Below, one piece after another: positions 6,510 to 8,285 of a stretch of 8,285 nt of DNA (positions are counted from its first letter, which is position 1; every line of letters starts with the position of its first letter). Below the pieces are notes generated by a model. It saw only the letters and a list, made by a program, of their open reading frames with translations. It had not been told where the DNA came from and did not search any database. A program made the translations under genes and the position numbers. Source of the DNA: Caldisericaceae bacterium. GTDB lineage: Bacteria; Calditrichota; Calditrichia; Calditrichales; Calditrichaceae. Location of the stretch: assembly GCA_021160885.1 (NCBI GenBank), contig JAGHBR010000403.1, forward strand, positions 1 through 8,285, read 5' to 3'.

Positions 6510-7121
6510 TTAGAATCCCTGATTCTGTTGTTTTTCGTAATCTTCCATCTCTTTTTTCAGCTCTTCATAAGCTTTGGTCGCTCTAAAACGTTGATAAAGC
6601 TGCGGTTTTTTGTTTTGCAATTCATCTAAAATGGATTGATTTAAGGTCTTGGGATCAATCACTACTACTGCAGCAGCGGTAATTTGCCCGGTTTCTTTAT
6701 TGCGCATGAATTTTACCTTCTTGGTTACCGCGCCTCTTAACAATTGGCTTGTTAAAGTTTTTGTGACAGTAGAGAAGGCTTCGTTAATTTCAGAATCATT
6801 GGTGCTCCCGATTTCTTCCTGGAAACTTTTATTCAAACGCTGCACTTTAGTATTGAACACCTGCGCCAAATTACCCATAGCATCAGTCACTGCTTTCTTT
6901 TTAGCCAGGTCCTGACGCATCGATGTTCCTTGTCCCACGGCTGCCACACCACCAGATTCGATAATCTTATTGGAGAGATCGGTTAAATCCTGGAAAGGAT
7001 CCTCGATAACTTCCATAGCATTTGGATTGGAGGCGGCTACTTTTGGATTGGAGCTACCGCATGAAATGATTAGCGCCGAAGCAATGAACAGGGCTACAAC
7101 TAAAAACATGAAACGCTTCAT
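6510..7121 (-). CDS. LPP20-family lipoprotein
   Basis: This 203-residue protein has a lipoprotein signal peptide with lipobox I-I-S-C (Cys21) followed by Gly22. After a linker to about residue 55, the LPP20-like unit spans about 58-160: 'GVAAVGQGTSMRQDLAKKKA', a helix to about 100, and a strand 'TAAAVVVIDPK'. The signature keeps the Gly-x-Gly turn and the Ala/Lys helix typical of the family but lacks the usual 'P-x-W' opening. A charged C-terminal helix (about 173-198) rich in Glu, Lys and Tyr extends past the domain. An AGGAG site 6 bases upstream of the ATG supports the start. It follows the 345-residue gene by 109 bases and ends before a strong terminator. Outer-membrane attachment is inferred from the lipid anchor and family. 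The function is unknown. Confidence 0.85.
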   Translation of the reverse strand: MKRFMFLVVALFIASALIISCGSSNPKVAASNPNAMEVIEDPFQDLTDLSNKIIESGGVAAVGQGTSMRQDLAKKKAVTDAMGNLAQVFNTKVQRLNKSFQEEIGSTNDSEINEAFSTVTKTLTSQLLRGAVTKKVKFMRNKETGQITAAAVVVIDPKTLNQSILDELQNKKPQLYQRFRATKAYEELKKEMEDYEKQQNQGF

Positions 7122-7230
7122 AACGTTCTCCTCTGAGTTTGATTGAACATGAGTCTTAATTTTTCTTAATATTCTAACGAAATTGATTAACTTTCATTGA
7201 TCTTTATCAAATCAAATGATTTATCTTATT
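7122..7230 (-). other. 109-base spacer between the first two genes
   Basis: The spacer is very AT-rich and contains the AGGAG ribosome binding site of the downstream gene. It is long enough for a promoter, and I see TTGAT-like and TAGAAT-like hexamers, but no pair at good spacing. No GC-rich hairpin with a T run follows the upstream gene, so co-transcription is possible. Confidence 0.5.
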
Positions 7231-8268
7231 TTAAAAAGAATTAAAATAATCCATCAATTTTTTGTAAAAAGCATTCTCTAATTCATTTTTTATGGTGCGC
7301 ATTATTCTGGCCCGCACTTCATCTTCACTAATTGCTGCCGACCGTTTGGCAAGATTTACAGTATTTAAAGTAATGTTGTTGTTCTGATCAAATACATCGA
7401 TCTTTAAATGCCAGTTATAAGCCACAATTCCCGGACGGTTTAAATTGGTTTTGTTCATTTCAAGATTAAAATTTACCACCAGATCTGGCTGCTGATCTCC
7501 CATGCTAAATCCAAACCGGCTGATAATTTCTCTAAAATAAGCAGCAATTTCATCGTTAGCTTCTCCTGTACCTTTAACCTGAACAATAATCTGCTCTTTG
7601 ATTTTTTTTGCCGCGTTTAGTAATTCATTTTCATCAACCGCCGAGGTTAAGGCCTGCCCGCCGGTTAAAACTTTGTATTGCTCATTGATTAATTTATTAA
7701 CCTGCGCCAGAGCCAGTGCTTTATTAATATTAGATAACCGATGCAATTTGTTTGTTGCAGTTTGACTCACGTCAAAATATTTTTTCAACAATTTATCATT
7801 TTCATTAAAATCCTGTTCCAGAAGGGCGGCCGTTTCAGCCCGATCGAGGATAGCCAGAACATAATAAAGGCCCTCTTTTTCTGAAAAATAGACTTGTTCT
7901 ATTTTAACATTTTTTAATTCAACATTGCTTTGTAATCTTGTTTGATTTTTAATGGTACTTTCACTCCGGATGGTGCCTTTGTTTTTCTTAAAAGATTCAA
8001 ATACACTTTCGATAAGGGTTTCATCTACCTGAATATCGGTTTTAAAAATTTTAGCAATTTGACCGATGGCATTTTTTTCTGCGGCATCTCGTGTGTCGCC
8101 GTTTCCCACTCCAACAAAATACTGCCTTTCTGAATAAAATGCATAGGGATTATTTACCCATTCCGGTTTTTCTTTTCCTTTTTGTACTTTAATCGATTTT
8201 TGAGCATAGGAACATTGCCAGAATTGAACGAGCATCAATATTAAAATAATTTTAAAAATTGTTTTCAT
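7231..8268 (-). CDS. exported LPP20-family protein, 345 residues
   Basis: A signal peptide covers about 1-22. Cys19 is preceded by F-W-Q, a poor lipobox, so cleavage after Ala22 ('SYA|Q') and a soluble periplasmic form seem likelier. The LPP20-like domain is the clearest in the window: 'PEWVNNPYAF' (35-44), 'YFVGVGNGDTRDAAEKNAIG' (50-69), and the closing strand 'LYYVLAILDRAETAAL' (134-149). An alpha-helical segment (about 150-225) connects to a C-terminal alpha/beta region (about 226-345) with 'PDLVVNFNLEMNKTNL' and 'YNWHLKIDVFD', a pattern seen in longer LPP20-like proteins. GGGAG lies 8 bases before the ATG. Only 17 bases upstream are visible, so an earlier gene or promoter lies outside. 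Compared with the small lipoproteins at 207 and 6510 it is a long version of the family. The function is unknown. Confidence 0.85.
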   Translation of the reverse strand: MKTIFKIILILMLVQFWQCSYAQKSIKVQKGKEKPEWVNNPYAFYSERQYFVGVGNGDTRDAAEKNAIGQIAKIFKTDIQVDETLIESVFESFKKNKGTIRSESTIKNQTRLQSNVELKNVKIEQVYFSEKEGLYYVLAILDRAETAALLEQDFNENDKLLKKYFDVSQTATNKLHRLSNINKALALAQVNKLINEQYKVLTGGQALTSAVDENELLNAAKKIKEQIIVQVKGTGEANDEIAAYFREIISRFGFSMGDQQPDLVVNFNLEMNKTNLNRPGIVAYNWHLKIDVFDQNNNITLNTVNLAKRSAAISEDEVRARIMRTIKNELENAFYKKLMDYFNSF

Positions 8269-8285
8269 GTGTCACGCTCCCACAA

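Noticed and set aside
7140..7225. Promoter-like hexamers (TTGAT-type and TAGAAT) before the 203-residue lipoprotein gene
   Set aside because: No pair falls at 16-18 base spacing, and no Bacteroidetes-type TTTG/TAnnTTTG pair is present, so I do not call a promoter.
8212..8220. Cys19 of the 345-residue protein as a lipidation site
   Set aside because: The residues before it (F-W-Q) do not fit a lipobox, and an ordinary signal peptidase site after Ala22 is better.
207..8268. Reading the cluster as a flagellar or curli locus
   Set aside because: LPP20/FlgT-like and CsgG-like folds occur there, but no flagellar, curli or secretion structural gene is visible in the window.

Overview
The window carries eight minus-strand genes for exported proteins, read from right to left, with no rRNA, tRNA, CRISPR or mobile element visible. 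The sequence is AT-rich. Most genes have clear purine-rich ribosome binding sites, and many signal peptides end in 'A-Q'. That combination suggests the Fibrobacteres-Chlorobi-Bacteroidetes superphylum, but a branch that still uses Shine-Dalgarno sites, such as Calditrichota (Caldithrix-like) or Ignavibacteria. The placement is an inference and weakly held.

Layout in transcription order. First come two LPP20-family genes: a 345-residue secreted protein (7231-8268) and a 203-residue lipoprotein (6510-7121). A strong intrinsic terminator follows (6417-6462). Then six closely packed genes appear to form one operon: a protein with two degenerate LPP20-like units (5612-6364), a carboxypeptidase-regulatory-like plus DUF2135/YfaP-like protein (4395-5573), an LPP20-like / FlgO-TolB-like / DUF4384 protein (2893-4365), a transglutaminase-fold enzyme (1430-2881), a FecR-domain protein (599-1393) and a small LPP20-like lipoprotein (207-602). 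The last two genes overlap by ATGA, and the gap between the DUF4384 and transglutaminase genes is 11 nt or a 4-base overlap depending on the start. The left 206 bases hold the 3' flank and possibly the end of a convergent plus-strand gene.

The main point is the density of LPP20-type domains: six units in five of eight genes, next to a FlgT-like architecture, a possible cysteine peptidase or cross-linker, and a FecR protein with no sigma factor in the window. The FecR and transglutaminase proteins also share a strict 11-residue aromatic repeat. LPP20 relatives (FlgP, FlgT, Lpp20) sit at the outer membrane, and some build rings or disks around the flagellar motor. A reasonable hypothesis is a multi-component outer-membrane or periplasmic assembly whose subunits are these LPP20 paralogues. 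Nothing in the window shows what it does, and no flagellar, curli or secretion gene is visible.
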